Source: Bacillota bacterium
Lineage (GTDB): Bacteria > Bacillota > Clostridia > Oscillospirales > Ruminococcaceae
DNA length: 29,110 bases
Assembly: GCA_023433405.1 (NCBI GenBank)
Contig: JAEZCT010000066.1
Coordinates: forward strand, 1-29,110
Direction: 5' to 3'
A model generated the notes under the pieces. It had not been told where the DNA came from and did no database searches. It saw nothing but the letters and a program-made list of their open reading frames with translations. This document shows positions 15,665 to 23,494 of this stretch, piece after piece. The position numbers and the translations under genes are program-made. How positions within the stretch are numbered: position 1 is the first letter of the stretch; every line of letters starts with the position of its first letter.

Positions 15665-15693
15665 TTGCAAGGCAAGTTTTTAGCTGATATAAT
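15665..15693 (+). promoter_or_regulatory. Sigma-A promoter with long leader to the MATE gene
   Basis: TTGCAA (15665-15670), a 17-nt spacer and TATAAT (15688-15693). The predicted leader to the MATE start is about 310 nt. Confidence 0.65.
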
Positions 15694-15699
15694 AATATG

Positions 15700-16010
15700 G
15701 CGTTGTCTTTGAAATAGGGACAATTGGCACACCCAATCGCGTCGATTACGAATGTATGCGCATTTTACCGGCCAATCAGGGGGGAGCCTTGCCCTAAATC
15801 TAAGTTTACTAAAATTTTCGGATTCTTGCGGCTGAAAATCACCCACAGGGAAAACCCCGTAAGGCTTTTCTTCACCGCGAAAGGCCTTATAAGACAAAAT
15901 GTGCATCGATGCAGGTGGGCATTGATGCGGTAAAGGGAAAAGCCAGCAAACGCTTTTAAGGCATTCCGCCTAGTTTTTGGGCGCTGCGCCGGAAAGGAAA
16001 TCTTTAAGTC
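15700..16010 (+). other. Long structured leader before the MATE gene
   Basis: No gene is supportable here. Visible structure includes AAGGCTTTTC (15861-15870) pairing with GAAAGGCCTT (15879-15888), 10 bp with one G-U; a GCATCGATGC palindrome near 15902 and a near copy GCATTGATGC near 15919; and a CG-rich fold around 15966-15995 just before the ribosome site. I do not recognise a known riboswitch class. Parts may be a dispersed intergenic repeat. Confidence 0.4.
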
Positions 16011-17360
16011 ATGAATCTCGTAAAAGATAAAGGCTTTTACAAAACAATTATCTCTATAACAATACCAATTGCTTGTCAAAACCTCATCGGCTTTGGCGTA
16101 AATCTTACCGATACAGTAATGGTCGGCTCGCTTGGTGAGCTGCAGCTTTCGGCCGTATCCCTTGCAAATCAGGTCTTTTTTGTTTTTATGGTACTTACCT
16201 TTGGTGTTGCAAGCGGCGCGTCGGTGCTTACTGCGCAGTATTGGGGCAAAAATAATACCGAAGCAATCCGGCGGGTATTCGCGATTGCTATAAACTTTGC
16301 CGTCCTGTTTTCTCTGATATTTGCCTCTGCGGCATTCTTCTTTCCCCAGTTTCTTATGGGGCTGTTATCCGAAGAGGCCGCGGTAATCCAAGAAGGCGCC
16401 CGTTATCTCCGGGTCGTTGCGTTCTCATACTTCTTTTTTGGTGTTACCAACACCTATCTCTCCACCATGCGCAGTGTGGAGGAGGTCAAAATATCCGTGG
16501 TGGTGTTTGGCACCTCATTTTTTGTCAACGCACTCGTAAACTACGCGTTGATTTTCGGTAAACTCGGTTTCCCGGCCATGGGGGTGGTGGGTGCGGCGAT
16601 TGGAACGCTGTGCTCCAGAATTGTGGAATTTATCATCCTCAACATCTATATTGCGTTTTTTGAAAAGAAGATCGGGTTTCGTTTTCCTGACCTGCTGCGC
16701 ATTGATAAACTGCTGCTGCGCGATTATTTTAGCTATGGGCTGCCTGTGCTTGTCAATGAGCTGGTATGGTCCAGCGGCATGGCGGTTCAGGCCGCAATCA
16801 TTGGACGAATCGGGTCGGAGTTTGTGGCTGCAAACAGCATTGTGGGCGTGGTCAATCAGCTCGTAAGTATCTTTATGTTTGGCGCAGCCAATGCAAGCGC
16901 CGTTGTAGTCGGAAAGGCGGTGGGTACCGGGGATAAAGCCTATGTGCGCGCCTGTGGGAACACACTTATTCTTATAAGCGTTGGAATGGGCTTGGTCGGG
17001 GGTGTTGCAATGTTTTTACTAAGGGGCTTCGCTGTTAACTTCTACAACGTCGCGGAAGATACCAAGCGGCTTGCAGAGACTCTAATGATGATTATGTCGA
17101 TCAACAGCGTCTTTATCGCCGTTAACTGCATTAGTATCGTCGGCACGCTGCGCGGGGCGGGGGACACCCGATTTGGTTTTATAGCGGATGTTGCGTTTAT
17201 GTGGACGATATCCATCCCCCTAGGCATCCTGACCGGATGGTTCCTGCGTCTGCCCGCGTGGGTAGTTTACCTGTGCCTAAAGATGGATGAACCCCTGAAG
17301 GCAATTATTTGTACCCTTCGGGTGAGGGGAAAAAAGTGGATACGCGACGTAACCCGATAG
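16011..17360 (+). CDS. MATE family multidrug/Na+ antiporter
   Basis: 449-aa inner-membrane exporter of the MATE (NorM/DinF-like) family, about 12 membrane segments, which couples ion influx to drug or metabolite export. Family features: N-terminal IPIACQNLIGFGVNLTDTVMVGSLG, AVSLANQVFF, a second-half repeat starting SYGLPVLVNELVWSSGMAVQAAIIGRIG, and GAANASAVVVGKAVGTGDK; RGAGDTRF lies before the last helices. The start ATG is preceded by AAAGGAAAT. It stands alone behind a promoter and a ~310-nt leader, which may regulate it. The substrate is unknown. Confidence 0.93.
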   Translation: MNLVKDKGFYKTIISITIPIACQNLIGFGVNLTDTVMVGSLGELQLSAVSLANQVFFVFMVLTFGVASGASVLTAQYWGKNNTEAIRRVFAIAINFAVLFSLIFASAAFFFPQFLMGLLSEEAAVIQEGARYLRVVAFSYFFFGVTNTYLSTMRSVEEVKISVVVFGTSFFVNALVNYALIFGKLGFPAMGVVGAAIGTLCSRIVEFIILNIYIAFFEKKIGFRFPDLLRIDKLLLRDYFSYGLPVLVNELVWSSGMAVQAAIIGRIGSEFVAANSIVGVVNQLVSIFMFGAANASAVVVGKAVGTGDKAYVRACGNTLILISVGMGLVGGVAMFLLRGFAVNFYNVAEDTKRLAETLMMIMSINSVFIAVNCISIVGTLRGAGDTRFGFIADVAFMWTISIPLGILTGWFLRLPAWVVYLCLKMDEPLKAIICTLRVRGKKWIRDVTR

Positions 17361-17397
17361 ATTTCGCTGCATTATTGGGCGTTTTTCATAAAAACTA

Positions 17398-17426
17398 TTG
17401 ACACAAATGCAATTTCGCAGTAGAAT
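17398..17426 (+). promoter_or_regulatory. Near-consensus sigma-A promoter
   Basis: TTGACA (17398-17403), a 17-nt spacer and TAGAAT (17421-17426), 38 nt after the MATE stop. It points to the zinc-ribbon gene about 480 nt downstream. A GGGTAAA/TTTACCC hairpin (17452-17476) lies early in the transcript. Confidence 0.7.
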
Positions 17427-17909
17427 ATCCATAGGTTATAGCGCTTGTAAGGGGTAAATACTGTGAAAGTTTACCCTTAATGATAGCTTTGAAGTCAGTA
17501 TTTTTTACCGCGTTCTTGTTGAGGAAATTTGCAATTACAGTTGCATCACCGGAAGCCCTCGTTTTAATATGGAAGAATAAGCACTGCTTTTTTGGAATAC
17601 GACATCTTCTTTCGGGGTTCGAGCGGGAGATCCTGGTGTTTTTTAGGGGTTTGGCATACGAACAGGTTGCTGCAAAGCCAAAGAAACCGGGCAAAGCCTG
17701 CGGATACGCGCTGCGGCGCGCAGCATACCTAAGGTAACAATTGTCGAAATACATAAAAAGGACTGTTGGCCTAACCATAATCCGCTCGCCGTTTGTCCGG
17801 CTTACCATAATGTTCTGGCAGCTCAAAGAAAGAGTGTTGGCCTGCAAAGGTGTCGGTTCAATTCCGTCCGCGGGCGCAAATTTTTATCCAAAAAAGCGAG
17901 GTAAATTTC
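17427..17909 (+). other. Long intergenic leader without a gene
   Basis: About 480 bases between promoter and zinc-ribbon gene. Frames on both strands lack starts with ribosome sites and recognisable domains. It contains the early hairpin (17452-17476), a GCGCTGCGGCGCGCAGC palindromic patch near 17708-17725, and a tRNA-like stretch near 17817-17877. Confidence 0.45.
17817..17877 (+). other. Possible decayed tRNA (Arg-like) remnant
   Basis: The order GGCAGCTCA, AGAGTGTTGGCCT, AAAGGTGTCGGTTCAATTCC, then CGGGCGCA resembles the D-arm, anticodon 5' side, T-arm and 3' acceptor of a tRNA beginning GCGCCCG. The anticodon region is shortened, the T stem has a mismatch and no complementary 5' acceptor strand is found, so it is not a working tRNA. 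Low certainty. Confidence 0.25.
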
Positions 17910-18188
17910 ATGTTCCAAGACAAGACCTTAGTCTGCAAGGAATGCGGAGGAGAGTTCGTATTCACCGCCGGTGAGCAGGAGTTTTATGCCGCGAAGGGTT
18001 TTGTAAATGAGCCCCAGCGTTGCAAAGCCTGCCGCGACACTCGCAAGAGTGCTGCCAAGCCGGAAAAAGAGATGTTTACTGCCACCTGCGCTCGTTGCGG
18101 CGCTCAGGCAAAGGTTCCTTTCAGACCGCGCGAAGACCGCCCTGTGTATTGCAGCGAGTGCTTTGCAAAAATGAAAGAAGAAGGCTAA
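17910..18188 (+). CDS. Small zinc-ribbon protein (zf-trcl type)
   Basis: 92-aa protein with two Cys-pair motifs: CKECGGEFVFTAGEQEFYAAKGF..EPQRCKACR in the N-terminal half, matching the probable zinc-binding domain zf-trcl (CxxC..F..EQ.FY...G), and a second ribbon CARCGAQAKVPF..RPVYCSECF in the C-terminal half. No other domain. The ATG at 17910 follows GAGGT at 8 nt. Likely a cytoplasmic metal-stabilised adaptor; relatives are common in Clostridia and have no assigned function. It is monocistronic, with a strong terminator. Confidence 0.85.
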   Translation: MFQDKTLVCKECGGEFVFTAGEQEFYAAKGFVNEPQRCKACRDTRKSAAKPEKEMFTATCARCGAQAKVPFRPREDRPVYCSECFAKMKEEG

Positions 18189-18202
18189 TCCACAAGAGTA
18201 TA

Positions 18203-18234
18203 AAAGGCGCTTCGGTTTTCCGAAGCGCCTTTTT
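18203..18234 (+). terminator. Terminator of zinc-ribbon gene
   Basis: A perfect 13-bp stem, AAAGGCGCTTCGG (18203-18215) with CCGAAGCGCCTTT (18220-18232), has a TTTT loop and the T-run TTTTT at its end. Confidence 0.92.
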
Positions 18235-18270
18235 GGTTTATGTATACTCCATTGACCTTAACAAGAAGTA

Positions 18271-18372
18271 ATACTAATCTCCTCAAAAAGAGTCGATAAA
18301 AATCCGCGTGAAAACCCATAAATTAAAGCTTTTCACTTGATTTTTATACTCTTTTAAATCGGATATTAGTAT
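18271..18372 (-). repeat. 102-bp MITE-like repeat, copy 2 (inverted)
   Basis: Reverse-oriented copy of the element at 9337-9438 (3 differences) and 26115-26216 (2 differences). Ends ATACTAATCTCC / GGATATTAGTAT. It lies in the non-coding space between two convergent genes, 37 nt beyond the terminator of the zinc-ribbon gene. Confidence 0.85.
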
Positions 18373-18443
18373 AAGAAAAGCTATGTGGTATGATTTTTTG
18401 TGTTCGACGGCTTATAGGCTTTCGCGCGCCGCCAAGGGCGGGG

Positions 18444-18475
18444 ATTAAAACAGTGAATAAATTCACTGTTTTAAT
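18444..18475. terminator. Bidirectional terminator-like hairpin
   Basis: A perfect 14-bp stem, ATTAAAACAGTGAA (18444-18457) with TTCACTGTTTTAAT (18462-18475), has a TAAA loop. Positioned to stop minus-strand transcription from the DUF378 gene. The space 18373-18533 holds nothing else I can identify. Confidence 0.6.
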
Positions 18476-18533
18476 CAACAATCAGTAAAAAACCTGCGCC
18501 CTGGTCCCTTAAATTCGTATGGCCTTGCGAACG

Positions 18534-18746
18534 TTATCTACCGTGACTTTCCACCAGCTCATCCTTGCGGAATAACAGTGAGATGCACCAGATACCGGCG
18601 AGCGCCACGAGCGTGTAGATAATCCTGCTCAATATGGCTGTCTGGCCGCCAAAGATCCATGCTACAAAGTCAAAGCTGAATATACCGATGCTTCCCCAGT
18701 TTAAAGCGCCGATTATTACTAAAATGAGTGATATTCTGTCAAGCAT
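18534..18746 (-). CDS. DUF378 small membrane protein
   Basis: 70 aa with two predicted membrane helices. The first (LDRISLILVIIGALNWGSIGIF) carries the ALNWG motif that defines DUF378; the second is IIYTLVALAGIWCISLLF, with a charged tail KDELVESHGR. AAGGAGATG precedes the ATG. The family is widespread in Firmicutes and has no known activity. The gene is monocistronic. Confidence 0.9.
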   Translation of the reverse strand: MLDRISLILVIIGALNWGSIGIFSFDFVAWIFGGQTAILSRIIYTLVALAGIWCISLLFRKDELVESHGR

Positions 18747-18883
18747 GTCTATTCATCTCCTTCTTGGGTAATATGATAGCGACAGCTATCTCTGCAAGCA
18801 TACGTTGCAGATACCAGTATTTTTCCGCAATTCCGGCCGTTTATACGCGTATGTTTAAAATATGAAAAAAAACCAAGAAAATA

Positions 18884-19498
18884 TTACTTTTTATTTTCGC
18901 CTATCAGCTGCTCATAAAGCTCCAGCAGCTTAAACCGTACATGGTAGGTATTTTGCTCAGTAACAATCTTCAGCTCATCCTCACTCAGCACCTCTTTTAG
19001 CGCCTCCTGTTCGGAGGCCGCGGGCAGGCACATGGGTGGGAACACCACGCACCACCAGTTCTTGCCACGGGCCTCTCCCAAACGAAGACAAAGCGCGTCG
19101 TAGCGTCCGGCGGGCAGGGTCACGGTATTATAAACACGAATATCAAACCAGCGCTTTTCAATTGTCGCGCTTGCGGTATAGGCAAAGCCGTTTTCGGCAA
19201 GCAGCGCGTTTGCCGCCTGCTCAATCCTTGGCAGCTGCAGCGAAAGCTCATCCTTCGCGGCCTGCTTGCCCGCATTATCAAATAACAGGTCGCCGCATTC
19301 TGCAAGTACCCGGTCGCGCACCGCAAGCTTTATGGCTTGATCCGCGTCGCTGTCGGAGTTTGCAATCACATGCAGGCGCAAAAGCTTGTCGCTAATCTCG
19401 CCGCATTCGCCTGCAAAATTTGAAAAGCCGGTTAATAGGCTCATGCAAATCGTCAAAATAAACCCGATTAAGATAGAAAGCTCAAGTTTTCGCAACAT
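18884..19498 (-). CDS. spoIIR: Stage II sporulation protein R
   Basis: Forespore-made, secreted signalling protein that triggers SpoIIGA to process pro-sigma-E in the mother cell. An N-terminal signal/anchor helix (ILIGFILTICMSLLTGF) precedes the hallmark LLRLHVIANSDSDADQAIKLAVRDRVL. Later family blocks are AGRYDALCLRLGEARGKNWWCVVFPPMC and the C-terminal LLELYEQL. 204 aa, full length. The ATG directly follows TTTTTTT, and its only ribosome-like sequence (AAGGACGG) is the 3' arm of a long hairpin. ispE lies upstream on the same strand. A sigma-F promoter would be expected, but I could not place it with certainty. Confidence 0.93.
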   Translation of the reverse strand: MLRKLELSILIGFILTICMSLLTGFSNFAGECGEISDKLLRLHVIANSDSDADQAIKLAVRDRVLAECGDLLFDNAGKQAAKDELSLQLPRIEQAANALLAENGFAYTASATIEKRWFDIRVYNTVTLPAGRYDALCLRLGEARGKNWWCVVFPPMCLPAASEQEALKEVLSEDELKIVTEQNTYHVRFKLLELYEQLIGENKK

Positions 19499-19561
19499 AA
19501 AAAAACCGTCCTTATCAAATTACGTCAGTGTGACTTGTCAACGTAATTATGGACGGTTTTT
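19499..19561 (-). terminator. Long hairpin: ispE terminator overlapping the spoIIR ribosome site
   Basis: CCGTCC-type arms (about 19501-19511 and 19551-19561, AAAACCGTCC with GGACGGTTTT) enclose a second stem AATTACGT (19518-19525) with ACGTAATT (19541-19548). On the minus strand it is followed by TTTTTTT, then at once by the spoIIR ATG. It should end ispE transcripts and, if read through, hide the spoIIR ribosome site. Confidence 0.75.
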
Positions 19562-19580
19562 GGTAAAATATTCAAACTAA

Positions 19581-20453
19581 TTAGGAAAGGCTCACACCAC
19601 AGGCACAAGGCTCCGCCAGATATACCTCTTTGGCGTGCTCCTTCATGACCGATAAACAACGTTTAGCGGCGGATTTTTCGTCAAACAGCCCGAAAACGGC
19701 GCTGCCGCTGCCGGTCATCAGCGCACCCAGCGCGTGACAGTCCATTAGCCGCTTCTTGAGCAAAAAAACCTCGGGGTAGAGGCATACCTCCTCGAGTACA
19801 TTGCACATGGCGCTTCCAAGGCTTCTTAAATCCCCCGCCGCCACCGCCGCCGCCACCAGCTCGGTATCGGGCCGGCGGGAAGGGGGGTGGGTATCGTAAT
19901 GGGCAAAAGCCTCTTTGGTGATAATGCCGATTTCAGGCTTCGCAATGACAAAAAAGCAATCCGCAAGGCTGGGCAGGGGCTGCATAATCTCGCCAATGCC
20001 TTCACACAGCGCGGCACCCCCTTTCAGGGTAAAGGGAACATCCGCGCCAAGGTAAAGGCCTATACCGCATAGGGTGCGGGTATCCAGCCCTGTTTGAAAC
20101 AACGCGTTCAGCCCAACAAGCGTTGCCGCCGCGTCGGTACTGCCGCCTCCAAGCCCCGCCTGGATGGGAATGCGTTTTTCAAGGGAAATATCCACGCCCG
20201 CGTCCGTAAGCCGGGTGTATGTAAAAAACGCGTGGGCGGCGCGCACGGCGAGATTTTCCGCCGAGACCGGAACGCCGTCCCGGTCGCAGCTAAAGGTTAT
20301 CTCACCCGCCGTTTTTTTGCGCAATACAAGGGTGTCACAAAGTGATACGGATTGCATCACCATGCGTAAAAGATGGTACCCGTCGTGCCGGCTGCCGGTA
20401 ATGTCCAACGACAGGTTAATCTTTGCGGGCGCCGTTACGCGGCACTCGTCCAT
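19581..20453 (-). CDS. ispE: 4-diphosphocytidyl-2-C-methyl-D-erythritol kinase
   Basis: GHMP-family kinase of the MEP isoprenoid pathway, which phosphorylates CDP-ME on the 2-hydroxyl. Motifs: N-terminal APAKINLSLDITGSRHDGYH (catalytic Lys in AKINL), ATP loop IPIQAGLGGGSTDAAA with the catalytic Asp, the GADVPF block, and the C-terminal MTGSGSAVFGLF. I start it at ATG 20453 (MDECRVTAPAKIN, GAGGAAG upstream), giving 290 aa; the open frame extends further but runs antisense-like into the aminotransferase gene. It follows the aminotransferase by 16 nt in one operon. Confidence 0.95.
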   Translation of the reverse strand: MDECRVTAPAKINLSLDITGSRHDGYHLLRMVMQSVSLCDTLVLRKKTAGEITFSCDRDGVPVSAENLAVRAAHAFFTYTRLTDAGVDISLEKRIPIQAGLGGGSTDAAATLVGLNALFQTGLDTRTLCGIGLYLGADVPFTLKGGAALCEGIGEIMQPLPSLADCFFVIAKPEIGIITKEAFAHYDTHPPSRRPDTELVAAAVAAGDLRSLGSAMCNVLEEVCLYPEVFLLKKRLMDCHALGALMTGSGSAVFGLFDEKSAAKRCLSVMKEHAKEVYLAEPCACGVSLS

Positions 20454-20469
20454 ACACCGCTCACTTCCT

Positions 20470-21636
20470 CTACAGGTTCTTAATAAACTCCTCAATCCGA
20501 GTAAGGGCTTCAAGGATATGGTCAATGGCATAGGAGTAAGACACACGCACATACCCCTCACCGCTTTCGCCGAAGGCCGTGCCGGGCACAACAGCAATCT
20601 TACGCTCATACAGCAGCCGTTCGCAGAACTGCTCGGAGGTAAGCCCGGTGCTTTTGATGCAGGGGAACACATAGAAGGCGCCCTCCGGCTCAAAGCAATC
20701 CAGCCCCATCTTGTTAAAGGCGTTAACCATCAGGCGGCGGCGCATGTCATACTCCTCCACCATCAGGCGTATCTGCGCGTCACAGTGCTTTACAGCCTCA
20801 ATGGCGGCATATTGGCTGGTAGAGGGGGCGCACATAATCGCAAACTGGTGAATCTTAGTCATCTGCGACAAAATAGGCTCCGGTCCGCAGGCATAGCCAA
20901 GACGCCAGCCAGTCATGGAGTAGGATTTTGAAAAGCCGTTGACCACAATCGTACGCTCCCACATATCGGGCAGCGACGCGATGGAAACGTGGGGAGAGGA
21001 GTAGGTCAGCTCCGAGTAGATTTCATCCGACATCACCAGGATATCGGTGCCCCGCAGCACCTCGGCAATCCCCTCCAATTGCTCTTTGCGCATGACACCG
21101 CCGGTGGGGTTGTTGGGGTAGGGCAGAATCAGCAGTTTGGTTTTTGGGGTAATCGCCGCTTTTAAGGCTTCCGGAGTTAAGCGGAAGTTATCCTCCTGCC
21201 TGGTAACAAGGGGAACCGCCACACCGCCCGTCAGCTGTACAATAGGGGTATAGCACACAAACGACGGCTCAGGCACCAGAACCTCATCCCCCGGGTTAAC
21301 CAGTGCGCGAATGCCGATATCGATGGCCTCCGAGCCGCCCACAGTGACAACAATCTCATGGTTAGGGTCATAGGTCAGACCGAACCGTCGCTTGAGGTAG
21401 GCGACAAGCTCACGCCTAAGCTCGATAAGCCCCCAGTTGGAGGTATAGCGGGTATGGCCCTTTTCGAGCGAGTTAATGGCGGCGTCGCGGATGTTCCAGG
21501 GGGTCTGAAAGTCCGGCTCGCCCACGCCAAGGGAGATGACACCGCTCATTTCATTGGCGATGTCAAAGAATTTTCGGATACCCGAGGGCTTCATCATCAC
21601 AACCCGGTCGGAAAGCAGCTTTTGATAATCGATCAC
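20470..21636 (-). CDS. PLP-dependent class I/II aminotransferase
   Basis: Fold-type I aminotransferase of the AspC/PatA group, transferring amino groups between amino acids and keto acids. Visible are GVGEPDFQTP, PYPNNPTGG (~173-180), SDEIYSEL (Asp204) and the PLP lysine Lys237 in GFSKSYSMTGWRLGYA. 388 aa, normal length. It overlaps the Lrp-type regulator by 4 nt (ATGA), so the regulator probably controls it. Such lrp-aminotransferase pairs are common in Clostridia. The substrate amino acid (Asp, Ala, aromatic, or other) cannot be chosen from sequence alone. Confidence 0.93.
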   Translation of the reverse strand: MIDYQKLLSDRVVMMKPSGIRKFFDIANEMSGVISLGVGEPDFQTPWNIRDAAINSLEKGHTRYTSNWGLIELRRELVAYLKRRFGLTYDPNHEIVVTVGGSEAIDIGIRALVNPGDEVLVPEPSFVCYTPIVQLTGGVAVPLVTRQEDNFRLTPEALKAAITPKTKLLILPYPNNPTGGVMRKEQLEGIAEVLRGTDILVMSDEIYSELTYSSPHVSIASLPDMWERTIVVNGFSKSYSMTGWRLGYACGPEPILSQMTKIHQFAIMCAPSTSQYAAIEAVKHCDAQIRLMVEEYDMRRRLMVNAFNKMGLDCFEPEGAFYVFPCIKSTGLTSEQFCERLLYERKIAVVPGTAFGESGEGYVRVSYSYAIDHILEALTRIEEFIKNL

Positions 21637-22112
21637 AGTGAAGCGTTCCCCCTCTCATCCTTCTCCTCGTCGCAGAACACAACGCCGCTGTCCTTATACC
21701 TGCGCAGCACAAAATGTGTGGTGGTGGACAGCACCGAATCCATGGGGGAGAGGCGGTGGGCAACAAACAGGGCAATCTCCTGAAAGCTTTTGCCCGAAAT
21801 AAGCACGGCGAGGTCGTAGCCACCCGACATTAAAAAGACGCTCTCCACATCATCAAAGAGCATAATGCGCTTTGCAATCTCCTCAAAGCCGTAATCGCGC
21901 TTGGGCGTAACACGTAGCTCGATGAGCGCTGTCACATGGTCTTTGCATTCCTTTTCCCAGTTTATCAGGGTCTTGTAACCGCGAATGACTCCGTCTGCCT
22001 CATACTTTGCAATGGCGGCGGCAATATCCTCCTCCGCTTCGCCCAGCATTACGGCAAGCTGTGCGTTTGTTAAACGTGCGTTTTTGTCCAAGACATTGAG
22101 TAGCTTATCCAT
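21633..22112 (-). CDS. Lrp/AsnC family transcriptional regulator
   Basis: 159 aa from ATG 22112 (MDKLLNVLDKNARLTNAQLAVMLGE, GGAGTG upstream). The N-terminal HTH (~4-50) is followed by the RAM/AsnC ligand-binding domain (ALIELRVTPKRDYGFEEIAKRI..VESVFLMSGGYDLAVLISG) and a short tail. The open frame extends upstream without a ribosome site. It is the first gene of the lrp-aminotransferase-ispE operon. A palindrome in the -35 region is a likely autoregulatory site; amino-acid sensing is usual for the family. Confidence 0.92.
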   Translation of the reverse strand: MDKLLNVLDKNARLTNAQLAVMLGEAEEDIAAAIAKYEADGVIRGYKTLINWEKECKDHVTALIELRVTPKRDYGFEEIAKRIMLFDDVESVFLMSGGYDLAVLISGKSFQEIALFVAHRLSPMDSVLSTTTHFVLRRYKDSGVVFCDEEKDERGNASL

Positions 22113-22143
22113 GACAACAGTCACTCCAGTTCTTTGTTTATTT

Positions 22144-22173
22144 ATTATAAATAACGCACAAACCAAATGGTTT
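22144..22173 (-). promoter_or_regulatory. Promoter with operator-like palindrome before lrp-type gene
   Basis: A minus-strand TATAAT (complement of 22144-22149) lies about 30 nt before the start codon. The -35 region is covered by the perfect dyad AAACCA-AA-TGGTTT (22160-22173), a plausible Lrp/AsnC binding site. Confidence 0.55.
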
Positions 22174-22211
22174 CGCGCTTTTACCCGGATAATTAAAAAA
22201 CGCAGGTACAA

Positions 22212-22235
22212 TAAAAACTGCGGCATTGCCGCAGT
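22212..22235 (-). terminator. Terminator of PHP gene
   Basis: On the minus strand ACTGCGGC pairs with GCCGCAGT (22217-22235 overall, 3-nt loop) and is followed by TTTTATTG. It lies 33 nt beyond the stop of the PHP phosphatase gene. Confidence 0.8.
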
Positions 22236-22267
22236 AAATATGTTATGTAGCATTTGCGGTGCAAGGC

Positions 22268-23089
22268 TTATTTAATGTCAATGAGCATTGGGGTGCGGGA
22301 GAGGTAGATGGCAAACTGATCAAAGCCCGCCTCTCGTGCGAGCTTCATGCCGTCTGCTATATTCTTGCCCACGTCCTCACTGCGGTGACCGTCCGAGCCG
22401 ATGGTGACATACTCTCCCCCCAGCTCGCGAAAACGGCGGACACAATCGAGAGGGGGCAGTGGGGCGTCAAGTCCCTGACGGTAACCGGAGGTGTTAATCT
22501 CAAGAGCCTTGCCATTTTGGGCAAGCAGCGAAAGAATTTCGTCTATTGTGTCGGAGTATTTTGCAAGATTTACGGGAATACCGCTGGCGCCGCTGATATA
22601 GCGAATAGGGTAGGTTAGGTGCGCAAGGCAGTCAAAGCCGTTCCAGCGCGTAATATCCAGCACATCCTTAAAGTAGGTGCGCAGCAGTGAGTCTATATCC
22701 GTTTCGCTCATTTCCGAGTAGTCCACATAGTAATAATCTGTGCCGTCGGTCATGTTATGCATCGATGCCAGCACAAAATCAAATTCATAGGCGGAAAGCA
22801 GGTTTTCCGAAATAGAGAGGTTGGAGAGCGGCTGCCCAAGCTCTATGCCGGCGGAGACGATTAAGCTGCCCCGAAACACGGTTTTGGCCTTGAGAGCCTC
22901 GAAATTCGATTGGCGGGTGGAGATATGGAACCTGCCGCTTTCAAAGGCATCCACCTCACAATGATCGGTGACGGCAAGACCCCGCAGGCCATTTTCAATA
23001 GCCCGCTCGCACATATAGGTGACCGATTCCCGCCCGTCGGGAGAGTTGTCCGAATGCGTGTGGCTGTCATACAGGTTGACGAAGGACAT
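22268..23089 (-). CDS. PHP-domain phosphoesterase (HisK-like histidinol-phosphatase)
   Basis: Metal-dependent PHP-fold hydrolase of the histidinol-phosphatase (HisK) group. I start it at ATG 23089 because AAAGGAG lies upstream, giving 273 aa. Metal ligands are visible in order: DSHTHSDNS (His10, His12), TDHCEVD, a Glu in AGIELG, the VLASMHN block, and GSDGHRSEDVG near the C-terminus. No his genes are in view, so whether it dephosphorylates L-histidinol phosphate or another substrate is open. Monocistronic. Confidence 0.88.
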   Translation of the reverse strand: MSFVNLYDSHTHSDNSPDGRESVTYMCERAIENGLRGLAVTDHCEVDAFESGRFHISTRQSNFEALKAKTVFRGSLIVSAGIELGQPLSNLSISENLLSAYEFDFVLASMHNMTDGTDYYYVDYSEMSETDIDSLLRTYFKDVLDITRWNGFDCLAHLTYPIRYISGASGIPVNLAKYSDTIDEILSLLAQNGKALEINTSGYRQGLDAPLPPLDCVRRFRELGGEYVTIGSDGHRSEDVGKNIADGMKLAREAGFDQFAIYLSRTPMLIDIK

Positions 23090-23164
23090 GGTAAAGCTCC
23101 TTTCCAAATGCCGAGGAAAAAAACCAAACAAAAAAACCGACCATTCATCGGATTGCACAACCAA

Positions 23165-23494
23165 TTAAAAACTATCATAGCACATTTGCTCGCAAAATTA
23201 TAGGGGGGAAAAAATTTTAAACCCTTTTGAAATATTTTTTTACAACAGAGTGCGCCGTCGAGGCGTTTTTTGCGAGGCGAAAATCTGCAAAGGCAAAATA
23301 AGCAAACTTCAAAACGGCTCCAAAATTCGTCCAAGGGTCTGCGGGGGCTTTTGATAAAAAAATTCCCGCCAATGTTTTCTTTTGGCGGCGCATATGTTAT
23401 AATACGGTAAGTTTAATTAAGTGAGGCCGTCCAAGACGTTATGCTTTACTCGAGTATGCGCCGCAAGCGGTCCTATAACGGAGGTTAAAACGCA
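23165..23494. promoter_or_regulatory. Intergenic region with promoter for the ACT gene
   Basis: A TATAAT at 23398-23403 gives a leader of about 85 nt to the ACT start; its -35 is weak. The dyad CCGCCAA (23366-23372) / TTGGCGG (23382-23388) sits over the -35 position and may bind a regulator. Upstream, 23190-23330 is non-coding with A/T runs; nothing else is recognised. Confidence 0.5.

Noticed and set aside
15610..16079. Minus-strand ORFs in the MATE leader (98 and 104 aa)
   Set aside because: They lack ribosome sites, and one overlaps the start of the MATE gene. The region is better read as untranslated leader or repeat.
17395..17847. 150-aa minus-strand ORF after the MATE gene
   Set aside because: It runs against a strong plus-strand promoter, has no ribosome site or recognisable domain, and its composition is like a translated intergenic repeat.
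17817..17877. Functional tRNA gene
   Set aside because: There is no complementary 5' acceptor strand, the anticodon arm is shortened and the T stem is mismatched; reported only as a possible remnant.
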